Assembly: GCA_039111635.1 (NCBI GenBank)
Contig: JBCAQO010000010.1
Location: 1,612,001 to 1,676,000 of the forward strand
DNA: 64,000 nt
Direction: 5' to 3'
Source of the DNA: Heterobasidion occidentale
Taxonomy: Eukaryota; Basidiomycota; Agaricomycetes; Russulales; Bondarzewiaceae
Position 1 is the first letter of the stretch, and every line of letters begins with the position of its first letter. Shown in pieces: positions 51,934-64,000 of the stretch. The position numbers were made by a program, and so were the translations under genes. The notes under the pieces are model-generated. The model saw only the letters and a program-made list of their open reading frames with translations. It made no database searches and was not told the DNA's origin.

Positions 51934-54900
51934 ATGCCAGTCTCAATGGCGTCCTCAGACCCCCTCAGCTCTCCCTCTCCCACTCCCGAGCCCCAGACAG
52001 AACGCCACTCCCTTCCAACCGCCCCCAACAAGACCGCCAAGGACCCTGGCCTCGATACAGGCTCCGAGCTATCAGAGCTCACCGAGGAAGAACAGGACGC
52101 AGAAAACGTCGAGGACGATGCTGCAGAAGACGATGAGGTCCGCCCTCGCCAGCCGTCGCGCGGGGCGCACAAGAAGCGCAGGAGCCTCGTCCCAGAGCCG
52201 ATGTGGGACTGGGCCTACAAGCAGAAGAAAGAAGTGAAGAGCAAAGTCGTCGAAGAGGAAGAGGAAGAAGAAGAGCAGGATGGCCCTCCGAGGGCCATGG
52301 AGGAGGAGGAAGAGGACGAGGACGAGCAGCCTGGTACGTCCTCTCACCGTGGAGCCAAGTCAGTCCCACACCATGTTGTCGATTCCGAAGAAGACGTGGA
52401 CCCTGCGGAAGAAGACAAGTCACCCATCCTCGCTCGGCACAAAGTTGATCGTGTCCTCCCGCAACGCGGGCCCAGACCACACCCGCAGTACCCAGGTGGG
52501 TCCGAAGAAGACGTCCACATGGCCAAGGTCGACGAACAGCCCATCCTCGCTCGGTCCAAATCAGAGCGTGGGCCTGATCAAGAAGGGTTTGCTGCAACCG
52601 ACAGCGCCAACGAAGAAGACATAGATCCAGATGTCGACGACTTGGTACCCGACAGGTCGGTTGGCCCAATCAAGGACAATTCTGCCGATCTTACTGAGGA
52701 CGAGGAAGACGAAGACGAAGACGGCGTACCCTCTGAGGATGCTGCACCAGACGATGAAGACTCCGGAGATGAAACCGCTTCGGACGAACTTGGCGACGGC
52801 CCAGACGACGTCGAGGTGGAAGCCGACGGGGACGCCGTCGACATCGACTCAGGACACGTCACTCCAACGCCCACTAATAACATCATGAACGGCGCCGCAG
52901 CCCTCATGGGCATTGACGTCACCGCGCCCTCGCCTGCAGCGGTCGCGCCCGTGGTCGCTCTTGCAGCGGCTTCCTCCATCATGGCCGGGTCTGCTATGAT
53001 CGAGGACCCCTCTCCCAGCGATTCTGCCTCCCCCGCCTCATCCCGCTCGGTCTCTCCTTCCCTCAATGACTCGACCAAGAAAACTTCTCCCAAAAAAGAT
53101 GTCGGTGAGGTCGCACCGGATGGTGATAGAGAGGATCAAGAGCCTCTAGAAGACGACGCGGCACCGGCGGAGGGAGGTGAGCTAGGCGCCGAAGGGATGG
53201 AGGTCGACGGGCGCGAGCCTGAGACCGAGTTGCTGCCGGCTCATCGCGCGGAGGCTTTGGATGTTTTGGCTATGATTGAGCTCAAGTTTACCTTGCTCAA
53301 GGAGAAAGTCTACACCGAGAGAATGCACGCGCTGGCTTGGGAGGAGTATCTAGTTAGCGAAGGTGAATCATCTAGACATCTCTTTTGACGTCTAACTAAC
53401 ACTTTCTGTCAGGATCCCATCCCGAGCTGCTGCATCTCCAGGAAGAACTTGCGAAGCGCCGGGACAATCGCTTGGATTTGGCTGTGCGAAAGCGCTCTCA
53501 TGCGACGGCGAACACACTGAAGAGGCGGAGAGCGAACGAAGACTCAGTTTGGGCCTGGTGGAAGGTAAAGAACGCGTCTTTGGTTGTATGATCAGCTACT
53601 TACATCTTCTCAGCATGCGCGAGACGAGCTTCAGACAGATATGCTAGCGGAAACGAATAGGAAACGGAGGAAGTTGGAGAGAGATCGACGAGCGGCAGAG
53701 GTCGCACAGCCAGGTGCGTGTCTTTTCATTATGTCAATCAACCATCACAAGTCTAAAATCGCATCTCAGTGCGACACATCCCGCTTCCGCCTCAGGAAAT
53801 CCCTGTGCCGCCTACACTCTATGACATCGTCAACCAGACTCTCGGTTCTCGCCACAAAAGAAATTCCCATGCGCCGCCTCTCGTATACCCCCAGCTGTCT
53901 ACCCTTTCGAGCGCAGATGTCTCCCACGATCTCGACATACTCTCTAACAATCGTCGGTCTTTTGAAGCTAATAGACCGATGAATGGCCCGCTGGGTATGC
54001 ACATGCCCTTGAACAACATTCCTTTCGAGGGCTACGCGTCAGGAGTGATTGACGGCCCCTTTTTCGGTGCCGGCGGGCTAGGCAGTCGCGCTCCATCTCA
54101 ACATGTCCAGATGCAGCACATCGGATCGGGATTCCCTGGACCGGGTGGGTCAGGGCTGCGACGACAACCGTCGGGCTCACACCAAGAGTTCGCACCACAT
54201 CCATACGAGCACGACATGATGCCAGGCCCTGCGCCTATGCACATACAACCGGTGGGGGCTGGCAGCGTCGGCAACGGGTATCCCCCGCATGGGTCGATGA
54301 TGAGCCGCTCAATTTCGCCGGTGCATGTTATGGGCAACGGGAGCCTTGTACCATCAGTGCCGAAGGTCAACGGATGGGCAGGTGGAAGCGGTGGACTTTC
54401 AGGGAAGATGGGTGGAGAGTGGAACGGTGAGCCGAGACGGATCTCGCCCGAGGACGGGTTCTACAGGGATTTGGATAGGGAGGGAAGGGAAGGCGCGATG
54501 GATTCTGAACGAGAGAAGGCTAGAGAGAGGTATGAGAGGGACCGGGCGCGTGAAAGGGACCTTGACCGCGAAAGGCAGATGGAGTTTCAGTATATGCAGC
54601 AGCAGCAACAGCAACAGCAATATCATCGAAACGCTCCGCCTCCCAATTCGTATCCCCACGTTCATGTTGGACCCGGTCAAGCCCCCCACCACCACGTCAT
54701 TGGCCCGCATCACCACCACCACCTTCATCACCATCACCACCATCACCCTACAGGCGGCGCACCCAACGGCGTCGCTTCCACGCCCATGTCGCCTCTCCAT
54801 CATGGTCATAGCAGCCCGCGCATGCACTCGACGCGCGAGATCGAATACAACCGACCGCATTCGGGACCCCCTTCAACCGAGATTATTAACTTGACGCCTT

Positions 54901-55805
54901 CTTCTTCCAAACACTACCCATCTTCTCTCGGCCCGTCTTCATCCATGTCTGGACAGTGGCGAAGTGACATGCCGCCCTCGCCACAATATAATCGCGAGCG
55001 TGGGCGGCCACCGTCCGGCCCGCCCCCTGTAGGTCCTCATGAGCGGGTCATGACGCCCTTCGTCGCCACACCGACACAGCACCAATCATCTCAACACGTT
55101 CCTTCCGGCTCGGGACAGCGTCATCCTCCATCTGTCGGGCCGTCGAGAAGAGGCTCCTTCGATGACGGTTTGCCACGTCCACCGTCTTCCATGCATACGA
55201 ACCCGGGGACACTCCATGGACACGGACACGGTAGCTCGCCGATGCATCGACCACTCGGAGCCGGATCGCTATCGGGCGGCATCTCCCATCCCTCGCGGAC
55301 AACAGCAGATCCGATGATGGGCATCTCACCTCCCCGATCCAATCGCCTCCCACCTCCTCCGAGTCCTTCATCCAGCGTGCGCACTCCCCCTCGACTCGTC
55401 CACACCGTCCCGCCTCTTCCACCACCGCCGTACCCAACCGGCATCGAGGCGGCAGCGGCGGGCAAGTCGGTGTTGGTCGTACCAATCAGCCCGAGCACAA
55501 CGAAGAAGCGGGCATCGCCGCCGCCGACGAAGATGACAATCGTCGATGGACTGCCACCGCGCGCCTCCTCTCGAGTGGGTACGCCTCCGTCGTTGCCGCC
55601 ACATATGAGTGGCACCGGCCCTGGGCCGTTACTGCCACCGAGAACGGGATCTCCTTCCCTTTTGCCCTCGCAGACGACCCACCATCCGCCAAATCAAAAT
55701 CAAAGTTTCCCTCCCATGGCGCTTCCCGTGCCTCGGTTATCGAGTATGAGCGGGCCCATGGACGGTCCACCTCCACCAAAGGTGGCTGTCGGCGATATAT
55801 CATAA
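51934..55805 (+). CDS. Sds3/Dep1-like histone-deacetylase-complex protein (right copy, intact)
   Basis: This is probably a subunit of an Rpd3/Sin3-type deacetylase complex, acting in the nucleus. Four exons join in frame: 51934-53362, 53413-53564, 53614-53713 and 53770-55805 (3717 bases, about 1238 residues). The N-terminal third is acidic (SELSELTEEEQDAENVEDD, long Glu runs). The Sds3-like segment spans exons 1-3 (ALDVLAMIELKFTLLKEKVY; LLHLQEELAKRRDNRLDLAV; LQTDMLAETNRKRRKLERD). The long last exon is disordered: an Arg/Glu/Asp-rich stretch (REKARERYERDRARERDLD), eight Gln in a row, several His runs and a Pro/Ser-rich C-terminus. It is much longer than typical Sds3 because of this tail. An ATG at 51670 upstream in frame is an alternative start. 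Confidence 0.82.
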
Positions 55806-56836
55806 CACGAACATAGTCTGCGAGCGTTGTTGGTCTGTGACGATAGTTAGAGGAACATAGTTAGTTGCTGGAATATTTTTTCGACAGTATTGTTTTTTGT
55901 GAAAGACTGACGGCCATGCTTGGGTACGATTGTTTTGGGGCTTTTTTTTGAGCATTTTCGCTATGTTATATTAATTGAATCTGTTGTCTGGGCTGTACAG
56001 CTGTATATTTAGTAGATTACCCACTTGAACATGAGTTTCTAGAAGTGGATCGACCGCGTGAGGTCGACAGCATCGCATCTACGGCAGTGAAAAATGCGAT
56101 GAGATGATGCTAGGCAAAGGAGTGCACTCGAGTCGGCTACATTGATCTCGTTGTTCTGATCCAAGTTTGCAGTTGCGGGACGACAGACTGACGATAGTGG
56201 GAAATGGATAAGCCTGAGTGGAAGCTGACAATATGATTGTTTGGGCATCCACTCGATGATCATCAGTCCTTCATATCTGCATGGGCATAGCTACCCCTTC
56301 AAGAACTCTGCCCGGACATCTTAAGAACTATACCAAAAGGAGGAGAATCTCGAGAAAATACCAGATGTGACCGGTGACGCGAAATGGGCAGGGGTGGACT
56401 TGCAACGATCTGGGAGGTCGAGCGGTTGGGGGAAAGTGATGAGAAGAAGTAGAGTTGACGTTGTGACCGCAGATGGAATGGCTGTTTATGGTGAATCACC
56501 CGCATGGATCTAATTGTGTCAGGAACGGAGACCTCGATTGCGAGCCTCCATAGCCTTTCAACCCTGCGTAGTACTAGACTTGTCTGATCCTCCGGGGTTT
56601 TGTACATTAGTGTGTCTCGCCCTTATCCATGCGCATCGTTCGGAAGCATGAAGGGTATGTTTGAGAATGCGGAGGGTCAAAGGTGATAGAGACATTGTTC
56701 GACGCCAACCCTTAGTATAGATACAAGTCATCGCCGTCAAAAGAACTAGGGTCAAGAACCAAGAAAGTATAGTAGGAAAGGTCCGGCAAAACACTACTAT
56801 ACAGTTCCAAAGAACGTGGCATCAAGCAGAGAGACC
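55806..56836. other. Intergenic, no supported gene (right copy)
   Basis: Counterpart of 6638-7667. The G run near 56392 is one base longer than in the left copy, which changes the short minus-strand frames here and argues that they are not coding. Confidence 0.6.
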
Positions 56837-59800
56837 TCATTCAGCATACCGTGGTGGCAGCTCCCCTCTCTCCTGCCGCAAACTCTCCATCTCTCTCCGC
56901 AGAACCTCGACCTGCGTCCGCAGCTCCAGTGTATCTTCGTCCAGTGCTTGACCGGTACTCGGACCTCCAAGGATGAGCCCGTCGCGCGACGTAGAGGGGT
57001 CTTCGCGAGGTCTTCGCGAGTGTACAAGTTCGCGCTTGGTGGTGGTGGCAAGCCTGTGCGCTGGCTAAATGCCTCAGAGCGCTTACGCGCAGCTGGCGTC
57101 ATGGACGAGCCTTCGGACGGCCCGGATGTAGACGCAGAGGCAGCGTAGGGCGCTGGTAACACTACGCCTGAGGAATATGGGTTGTATATGGTTGTCGCTG
57201 ATGGAACAGAGGGGACATGGTCGACATCACCCATGGCGTAGCTCGAGCGACTTCCCAAATCTTCCAGATTTGACGGCCTGTGCCTGTGTCCCCGGGTCTC
57301 GCCATAGCCAGCCTGGGACATCTCGAACGGCGTAACGACGGGGGCCGCGTTGTCGTATGCTCCATCAATCGAGATGCGATGCTGAGTTCGTGGGTTGTTT
57401 CGTCTGCGACGGAGGAAGTAAATGATCCCAAAGATCCCAGCGGTGACGAGAACGATGCCGCCCACGACACCGCCAGCAATAGCGCCAGCTGAAACTCGTC
57501 CCGGTCCAGAGGTTTGAGTTGGGCTGTTCTTAGACACAAGCTTGGCTTCGAGACTGGTCGAAGGAGGGATTGTCATAAGCTCGACTATCAAGATATAAAT
57601 GACGGAGCCACTCACTTGAGTGCAAGGGGGGCAAACATAGATCCTTGTGCAGGACTGAAATGACGGGATCTCAGCGCTCACGACAAACGGTTGATTGGTA
57701 TGTGCATACCTAGCAATGCCAGAGTGGATCGCTCCAGAGATGGCATCGTAGATGGCAGGGAATGCGCCTAACGTCGCGTTGAAAGACGCGTGCGCACGAA
57801 TCATGGAGATGAGCCGATTTCTGATACCCGTGTCCGTTACGAATGCTGCCTCGAAGAGATTCCAACCTTGAAATGCTACATCAGAGTCTCATTCTATCGC
57901 GATTATAGAATGGCTCACTTGAGACGGCTTGTCCTTTCAGAGTATTAGAGCTGTCGATGGGAAGTCCGAATTGTGTCTGTCCCAAGTTGAGGTTGATGAT
58001 GTTCGTTTGGGCATCATATACCTATGATTATGTGCGATTGTTAATTCAAGGCAAGGGAGTGTCATTCCTTGAAACAGCTACCCACGGAAGAATTGACAAT
58101 ATTGGTTCCGAGCCATTTATCCGCATACAGATTATAGCCAAACGAGAAGGAGCTGGTGTTGCCATATGAGCCGAGCATATACGGCAAGCCCCCAGCACTG
58201 AGCGCGAGTGAATGCCACTGGCTGGTGAAGTTAGATGCTACGGTCTTCTCAACGGCAGTAGCGCGTCAGCAGATACTCTGAACGTAGAATATCTCGAACT
58301 CACGGCGTAACGGGTGGCATCGTCGCTGTGTCCGAGTGCAGAGCTGAGGTCGGACATTGCCTTGATCGCAATGATTCCCTTGACGGCCAGGTTTGTCTGG
58401 TTGGCAGTAGTATCCAAATCTGCAGAGCTTCTGTAACGCACGGACCATCTTCAGTGGATTTCTCATCTGAAAGGGTCATTCACGCACTCGCTGGTAAGGA
58501 ACAGCGTGGAGCTGGACAAGAAATTCGTCCATTTCACGAACAGGGGGTACTGGAACACAGAAGTATTAGCTCGCAGAGATATATAGTAAGTGAATGCATC
58601 AACTGACGTATCGGTTTATAAGCGACCCATCACCAGTCGTCCGCGCTAGAGCAGCAGCCATGATGATCATGTTGGCCGTTTCTATGGATTCCGCCCAGAG
58701 ACTCAGAAGAAGCACTTGTCGCAGTTAAAGTATGACACGCACGTTCCACGCGCTGAGGGTGGCCATCGCTGTCTCCCTGAGCTATAGGATAGTTCGTACC
58801 TGGAAAATGGTTGTCATGATGTGGTCATAAACCAATGGTCGGTCATATCACGGACCTACGTCTTGGGCGGCATACGGATTTTGGTACTTCGATGAGTCTT
58901 GGAATCGGAGCAAAGGTTCCAGCAAAGGAGCTCCCAGCGTGGGATCGAGGTACATGAACATGGGGAACGCCTGGTACAATATCTCCACAGGGTTGACTCG
59001 CCTAGATCGCACACGAATTCAATATACTGTTTCGGAGAGGGAGAAAAACGAAGTGTGATTGATGAATCTACGCACTGAACAGTGTCTCCGCCAATGTTCC
59101 TCATAAACATCATGACGTCTGACTTGTTGAACTGCCCATCCGAGCCCTTCGCAATCGTCAGCTCCATCGCACCATACACCTGCCTTGCCGCAATGGACAA
59201 AAGATCTGCATAGTCGGACGAAATCGCGTTCGCAGCCGATGTCAGTCGCGCATCGAGCTGTTCTGCGCGCCCCCGAGCGTCGGAGAAATCCGTTGCAAAC
59301 GCGGATATCTTTTCAAAGGGAGGGAGAGTCAACCAAAGAGATCTAACATGCTCATGCCTTCGGAGGAGAGAAGAGCACGTACGACATCGTCGAGGCTGGA
59401 GTACGCTGATTGGAAGTAGAGGCTGCGATCCTGAGCTACATTCGAGAGGTCGATGTACCTGATAGCAGGGTCTCTGCTGTACCCAACCATCCAAACAACA
59501 GGTTCCGACGTCGATTCAATTGTTCCTAAGTCTTGTGAAAGAGCGAAGACAGGGAACGAGCTGGGGGTCCAAAATCTCAGACATGTATGGGGAGAAATTT
59601 GAAACAAGCTGACTTGTTAATTGCACGGAACTTGTTGTCCTGGCTGTTGTCCAGTTTTCCCTGGGACCTGAACAGGTTTCTAGAACTCGCGTCGGATGTC
59701 CTGTATGTTATGGAAGAGCCCTGAACGCACACTGTCAGTAATTTTAGCTTTAAAAGAGGTTCTATTGCCTATTATCACCTGCTTGATGCCATAGTACAAT

Positions 59801-60662
59801 GTGCCCCACTCCGCCTGACCAAATTCCTCCTCGAACTGTGTTTGCGACATAAGGCTGACAGAATGATACACGCTGTTTGCGTTGTTCGTGGTCGTGGTCC
59901 ACTGGACCTGATCGTTTCGATTTCCCGAGCTCCATTCTGTAGTGGAAGATGATGGGAAACGAACAGTGCGATAAATGAATCAGACGATGTCCAGAACCGC
60001 TACAGCTGTATACGCAAGGAAAGCACCCACCCGCGCTGATATCAGAATATACCTGTATACTGTGGGCGTTGCCATCTCGTGATGTCGCTTCGAAATATAT
60101 GTATGAGAACGGTATTGACTGTCGGACGAAATCGTTGGGCTGCAAGGCGAGAGAAACATTAAGAGTCTTTTTAGACGATGGAACGAAAGCGATGAATAAC
60201 ACTACTCGCCTCGATAGGACTCAGGAACGTGATGTTGAAATCCACGGTATTAGCAGTCATGGAAAGCACAGTGCGCGTAGGCGTGATCAACACGTTTGTC
60301 AGGTTCGTCGAATTTCCACCCCCAATGTCATTGCCCAGCCAATTATATGGCACGCCATCTATATTCACCAGCCCCTGCCACCCCAGAATTGCTTGAGTCT
60401 GCCCCATAAAAAGGGTGGGTAAGTCACTACGAAGGCTGGCCCGAAATACTATGAGACTCACAGTGGTTTTTGGCCACTCGTACTGAGCTAGCGATCCTTT
60501 CGTTGCACCCTCCCAGCTGCTGAGATATGGAGATCGGACGGCAAGAGGCCACTCGGGAGGGAAAAACGTCTGTTTCGCCGAGGCGAGAGCGGAAAAGCAA
60601 GGCAGAACGCATAACAGAAGGGAAGATACGAGGACATGAGGAAGTAGCAGGGGCGCAAACAT
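56837..60662 (-). CDS. GtaA-like glutaminase with membrane anchor (right copy; tail altered)
   Basis: GtaA-type glutaminase (DUF5127/DUF4965/DUF1793) with about a dozen introns, starting at 60662 with a signal peptide. The N-terminal frame is open here: FMGQTQAILGWQGLVNIDGV and YNWLGNDIGGGNSTNLTNVL, then ASSVIHRF, EWSSGNRNDQVQWTTTTNNA and the GtaA core blocks. The membrane segment AGAIAGGVVGGIVLV and RRRR follow. An 11-bp direct duplication at about 57001-57021 then shifts the frame after LYTRED. The last about 55 residues of the left copy, including a heptad-like ELRTQVEVLRREMESLRQE, are replaced by an unrelated tail running past 56837 to a stop near 56797. The core enzyme is unaffected. The enzyme probably acts outside the cell, tethered to the membrane; activity is inferred from the family only. 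Confidence 0.82.
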
Positions 60663-62460
60663 GATCGATCAGCGTCCGACGACGTTCGACGACCAAAGCG
60701 CTGAGATGCGAAAGGGGAGGGCTGAGCTGGAGGTTTCGACGCACAGCGGTCAAGGGTGACGGGGACGTTAAGGACGTAAAGAACGCTTGAAAAGAACGAA
60801 GCAGAGTGAAGCGTGAGTCGATAATCGGCCTAGTGGACTAGCGCGTCGCGACCCGGCGACTAACAGACGCCCAAAGCGGAAGGAGACTGGGATGATGAAC
60901 GTGGAAGAGAAAGCAAGCCCAAGAATTCTTTGACAATGTCATGTAGTCATAGAACCAGCAACACTCAGGCCTCGAGTCAGAGGCTCTGTTCTCCGACCAT
61001 CACACCATCATTTTCACTTTGATAGATTGCTTTGGGCGCTGAATTTTCTGTGTAAGCGACACGTTTCCTATGAAATTAGCTGGATTAGGATCAGATATCT
61101 AGAACAAACCTGCTCGAAAAGCAAAGTCGAAGCTTGGAGCTTGGAGCTTGGAGACTTGGAGTCGGTCCGGTTAAGGAGGGTTATTACAGCTGTTTGCGGT
61201 ACATAGGGCGCGGCGCGTTTTCTCAGGATTTTGTCGATTTTTGTACCATAGCACAGAACAGCCATAGCTCTCTAAATACTGACTCAATGATGATGAATCT
61301 TAGTTTGTTGGCCTTGCATTGAGTATCTGCAGGGCATGAACTCGGTCTCGGTGTGATTTGGTCTATTTTTGAGGTTGGCAGAAAATGCACCCTGTCGGAC
61401 ACTGCGCGCACCGTTGAAGCCTCGTTTTGAGCGGTAGAGGTCCAAAATTGATATATGTTGGTCTTGAAAGGTATCCCGAGGGCACCAGGTGAATTTTCTC
61501 TATGTTTTGAAGGACACCGCTGCTTTGTCTAAAATTTGCAAGTGTCACAACCTAGTTGGTGGTGTGACGTCATCAGGATCTTTGCCTCACCATTACCATC
61601 CCTCGACTGCAATCCCTTTTCCCTTTGTCATCATGACCTGGTGCCCTCGGGATACCTTTCAAGACCAACATATATCAATTTTGGACCTCTACCGCTCAAA
61701 ACGAGGCTTCAACGGTGCGCGCAGTGTCTGACAGGGTGCATTTTCTGCCAACCTCAAAAATAGACCAAATCACACCGAGACCGAGTTCATGCCCTGCAGA
61801 TACTCAATGCAAGGCCAACAAACTAAGATTCATCATCATTGAGTCAGTATTTAGAGAGCTATGGCTGTTCTGTGCTATGGTACAAAAATCGACAAAATCC
61901 TGAGAAAACGCGCCGCGCCCTATGTACCGCAAACAGCTGTAAGGTCGGGAGATCTTCTGGATCCGTACCTGGAAACTAAGCGTAGTCGTCCCAGCCAACC
62001 TGTCGGCCTCGCAGACCACCTCCGTCTACAGGCGCACCTCTCACTCATATCCCATGCACCCGAGTGTTCTCTTTTCTTCTAACAAAAGGGCACATCTCAT
62101 GGTGTGCAATATGGCAGACCCTTCTTCCAACGGTGATATGATCAGACAACTATCCTCTAAACTCATATCTGGTAGTCACACTCCAAAAGCACCACCCACG
62201 TCCACGTCCGATTCGGGGCCATAAGGTTATCGGGGCGCCCAATCGAGCAGGACTAGTGAAATAAGTACATCCGAATATCTCTATAATCAATTGAATTTCT
62301 TCGGAACCCTTGGAATCTTCAAAGGATCTTGAGCATTTCGGATGGTTTCAGTATAAGCTCAGTTGAAGGCGCTCACCATGTCCCCAGTCTCTTTCCAACC
62401 TGTGCACAGATAGTGGGCGTTGGTCGTGGGTTCCTGGGTGTCAGCCAGTGACAGATGGAG
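60663..62460. other. Intergenic region holding a foldback element (right copy)
   Basis: Counterpart of 11480-12916. It contains the empty site of the 393-bp element (TA 61086-61087), the AGCTTGG tandem run (about 61132-61160) and the 753-bp foldback element. A short peptide frame near 62110-62224 ends earlier than in the left copy and is not called. Confidence 0.65.
61187..61939. mobile_element. 753-bp foldback MITE with 304-bp inverted arms, TA target duplication
   Basis: The arms at 61187-61490 and 61636-61939 are reverse complements over 304 bases; I noticed one mismatch. They surround a 145-bp loop. Ends read CAGCTGTTTGCGG. TA flanks both sides (61185-61186 and 61940-61941), and the left copy of the duplication shows the empty site with one TA (12397-12398). 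It has no transposase. The mirror-image small frames it contains are a by-product of the palindrome. TA duplication suggests mobilisation by a Tc1/mariner-like transposase. Confidence 0.95.
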
Positions 62461-63828
62461 TCACCACCGCTCAATATCGAATCGCCCATGCAACCGAGTG
62501 ATAATCTCCAGAAAATCGGGCTCGTTCTCAGGGGTAATCAGGCCCTTCCGGACGAGAAAGTCGATGATGACTGCACGCCAGCCGGAAGCAAAAACAAGAA
62601 GTAAACGGCACGGAGGCAGGAGCGTCAGCGACCTAGAAAAACGAAAACGGACGCACCGATTGCACAGTTCGCCTTGAATTCTCCTGCGCGCATGTGAGAT
62701 ATGACCTCGTGTAGAGGCAGCAACTGGTTCATGGCAGGCACGTCAGGGAATCATGGGGATAAAGTCAGTTTTCGACCCAGGTCCAAATATGGCGTCGCAG
62801 AAAATGACAACGCGATAGGAACCTCCACGTTGCAGATGCGATCAAAACACTGGACTGACGTACCCCGAATGACTCTACTTCTCCATCCATGGGGCGTAGG
62901 TCTATTTCGCCCTTGGGAACCCGCATGTCGTATACGAACTCGACTTCCGGCTGCAGCCACCCCCGGTCGGTCTGATAAAAGTAGCTGATACAACCAGCAG
63001 CCTTGATATATTTGTGCACCAGGTCTGCCGGCAGGCTAGCTTCTTCCATCGATTCCTTGACAATGCTTTCGTACGGGGTGATACCACCAGGAATACCGCC
63101 AGCGACGCTGTTGTCGAGGTAGCCCGGCCATCTGTTTGAGATATGAATATTATTAGGATATGGAAGGAGGGAGAAGTAGAGGATGTCGGAAGAAAGTACG
63201 TGAGGACGCACGTAGGCTTCGTCTTTGCCCTCCTCGGAATCCACATTCTGATGCCGTCCTCATCCTCCTCATATACTGACAGATGCACGCCAAAAGTGAC
63301 GACACCAAACAGCGCGCACGCAGAGCGCTCCATGGAGAACGCGTAGTTTTCCTCCTTCTCGCCGCCCTGGTACTCCATCGGATCCCCACCTCCGACGCGG
63401 AGCGCCCCGAACGGCGTCTTATACACGTCGTACCACTCCGCGCGCCACTTGCTGGGCCCGATGATATCAGGGAAGATACCCGAGTCGCGCCAGCGCGTGC
63501 AAGTCTCGTTCATGGCGCGCGTGCGCTTGGCCGGGGTGTTGCAGGAGGCAGCAAAAGCCACATATGAGCGAGGGGCCAAAGGCGCGAGCTGAATGTCCCA
63601 GATCTCTTTGAGGCCTTGGGACTTGCGCCATTCTTTGTCTTTCTGCAGCTCCAATAGGACGCTGGGACGAATGAGACCGATGGGTGGGTATGCGGAGTGG
63701 AGAGGGGAGAGGAGAAATGGCACAAGCGCCTCCGCACCAGGTTTGGGAGGGTAGAGATGGAAGTTGTCCGCGCGATTGACGAGGTCAAGATAGCTGAGGT
63801 TGAGAGATGAAGACATGTCTGAGGGCAT
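62461..63828 (-). CDS. DUF4743/Nudix hydrolase (right copy, intact)
   Basis: A Nudix-superfamily protein with an N-terminal DUF4743 part, related to yeast YJR142W and plant Nudix 20/24; relatives act on oxidised thiamine diphosphate derivatives. It starts MPSDMSSSLNLSYLDLVNRA and continues PPIGLIRPSVLLELQ and WRDSGIFPDIIGPSKWRAEW. RMWIPRRAKTKPT splices to WPGYLDNSVAGGIPGGITPY and VKESMEEASLP. In this family the Nudix box has the form GG-x3-G-x2-P-x-E-x3-KE-x2-EEA, so the first glutamate of the canonical box is absent, as in its relatives. FVYDMRVPKGEIDLRPMDGE follows, then two C-terminal exons (AMNQLLPLHEVISHMRAGEF; VIIDFLVRKGLITPENEPDF), ending DIERW then TGA at 62461-62463. All joints keep frame. 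Confidence 0.85.
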
Positions 63829-64000
63829 ATGGTCCTGTCCGCAGGCTGATTCGATTCTGAGGTTCTTATGCTCACTCTCCGCTTTCTAAGTGACTCCGTC
63901 GGCGTCTATCTCGGACGTCAGTTCTACATCGACCACGTGCATATTACTTAATCGACTACATCGTATAAGAGTCGCACAGGACCCAAAATTTTTTCCTCGA

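Noticed and set aside
61068..62082. Mirror-image small frames encoding the same peptides on opposite strands
   Set aside because: They are produced by the 304-bp inverted arms of the foldback element and do not indicate genes.

Overview
The window is nuclear DNA of a filamentous basidiomycete, most likely a mushroom-forming Agaricomycete. The genes are split by many introns of about 50-60 bp with GT-AG ends. The gene set (VPS26, RTF1, SOF1/DCAF13, Tcd1-type dehydratase, GtaA-type glutaminase, family-2 peroxidase, plant-like O-methyltransferase) and a Plavaka-type DNA transposon fit that group. The sequence is a draft: there is a run of exactly 100 N at 40402-40501.

The dominant structure is a large direct duplication. 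Bases 1-14451 recur at 49170-64000 and the match runs off both ends of the window, so the repeat period is about 49.2-49.5 kb. Each copy carries, left to right: the 5' end of a SOF1/DCAF13 gene (-), an aldo-keto reductase (-), an Sds3/Dep1-like chromatin protein (+), a membrane-anchored GtaA-like glutaminase (-) and a DUF4743/Nudix protein (-). The copies differ by about twenty small changes, mostly one-base length differences. The left copy is usually shorter, and its Sds3-like, GtaA and Nudix frames are broken. The right copy is intact except for an 11-bp duplication in the GtaA tail. Each copy also has one TA-flanked inverted-repeat element missing from the other: a 393-bp element in the left copy and a 753-bp foldback element in the right copy. 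The duplication may be a true tandem duplication or two haplotypes of one locus placed in series around the gap.

From 14.8 to 25.6 kb lie msrA, a decayed O-methyltransferase (-) divergent from an apparently intact one (+), a decayed peroxygenase-like gene (-), a Tcd1-type gene (-, one frameshift), a 90-bp tandem repeat that stays open as a 30-residue protein repeat, and a small unrecognised gene.

From 26.4 to 37.1 kb is a transposon-rich island: a full-length Plavaka-type transposase (-), a lysine/arginine-rich ORF and a putative OTT_1508-type deaminase (+), then a second transposon-associated protein of unknown function (-). Nearly identical pairs of a short repeat lie upstream of both minus-strand genes. 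From 37.4 to 40.4 kb is a GC-rich low-complexity tract and gene-poor sequence ending at the assembly gap.

From 41.0 to 49.3 kb are housekeeping genes, all on the minus strand: VPS26 (retromer), RTF1 (Paf1-associated elongation) and SOF1/DCAF13 (ribosome biogenesis). They lead straight into the right copy of the duplicated block.
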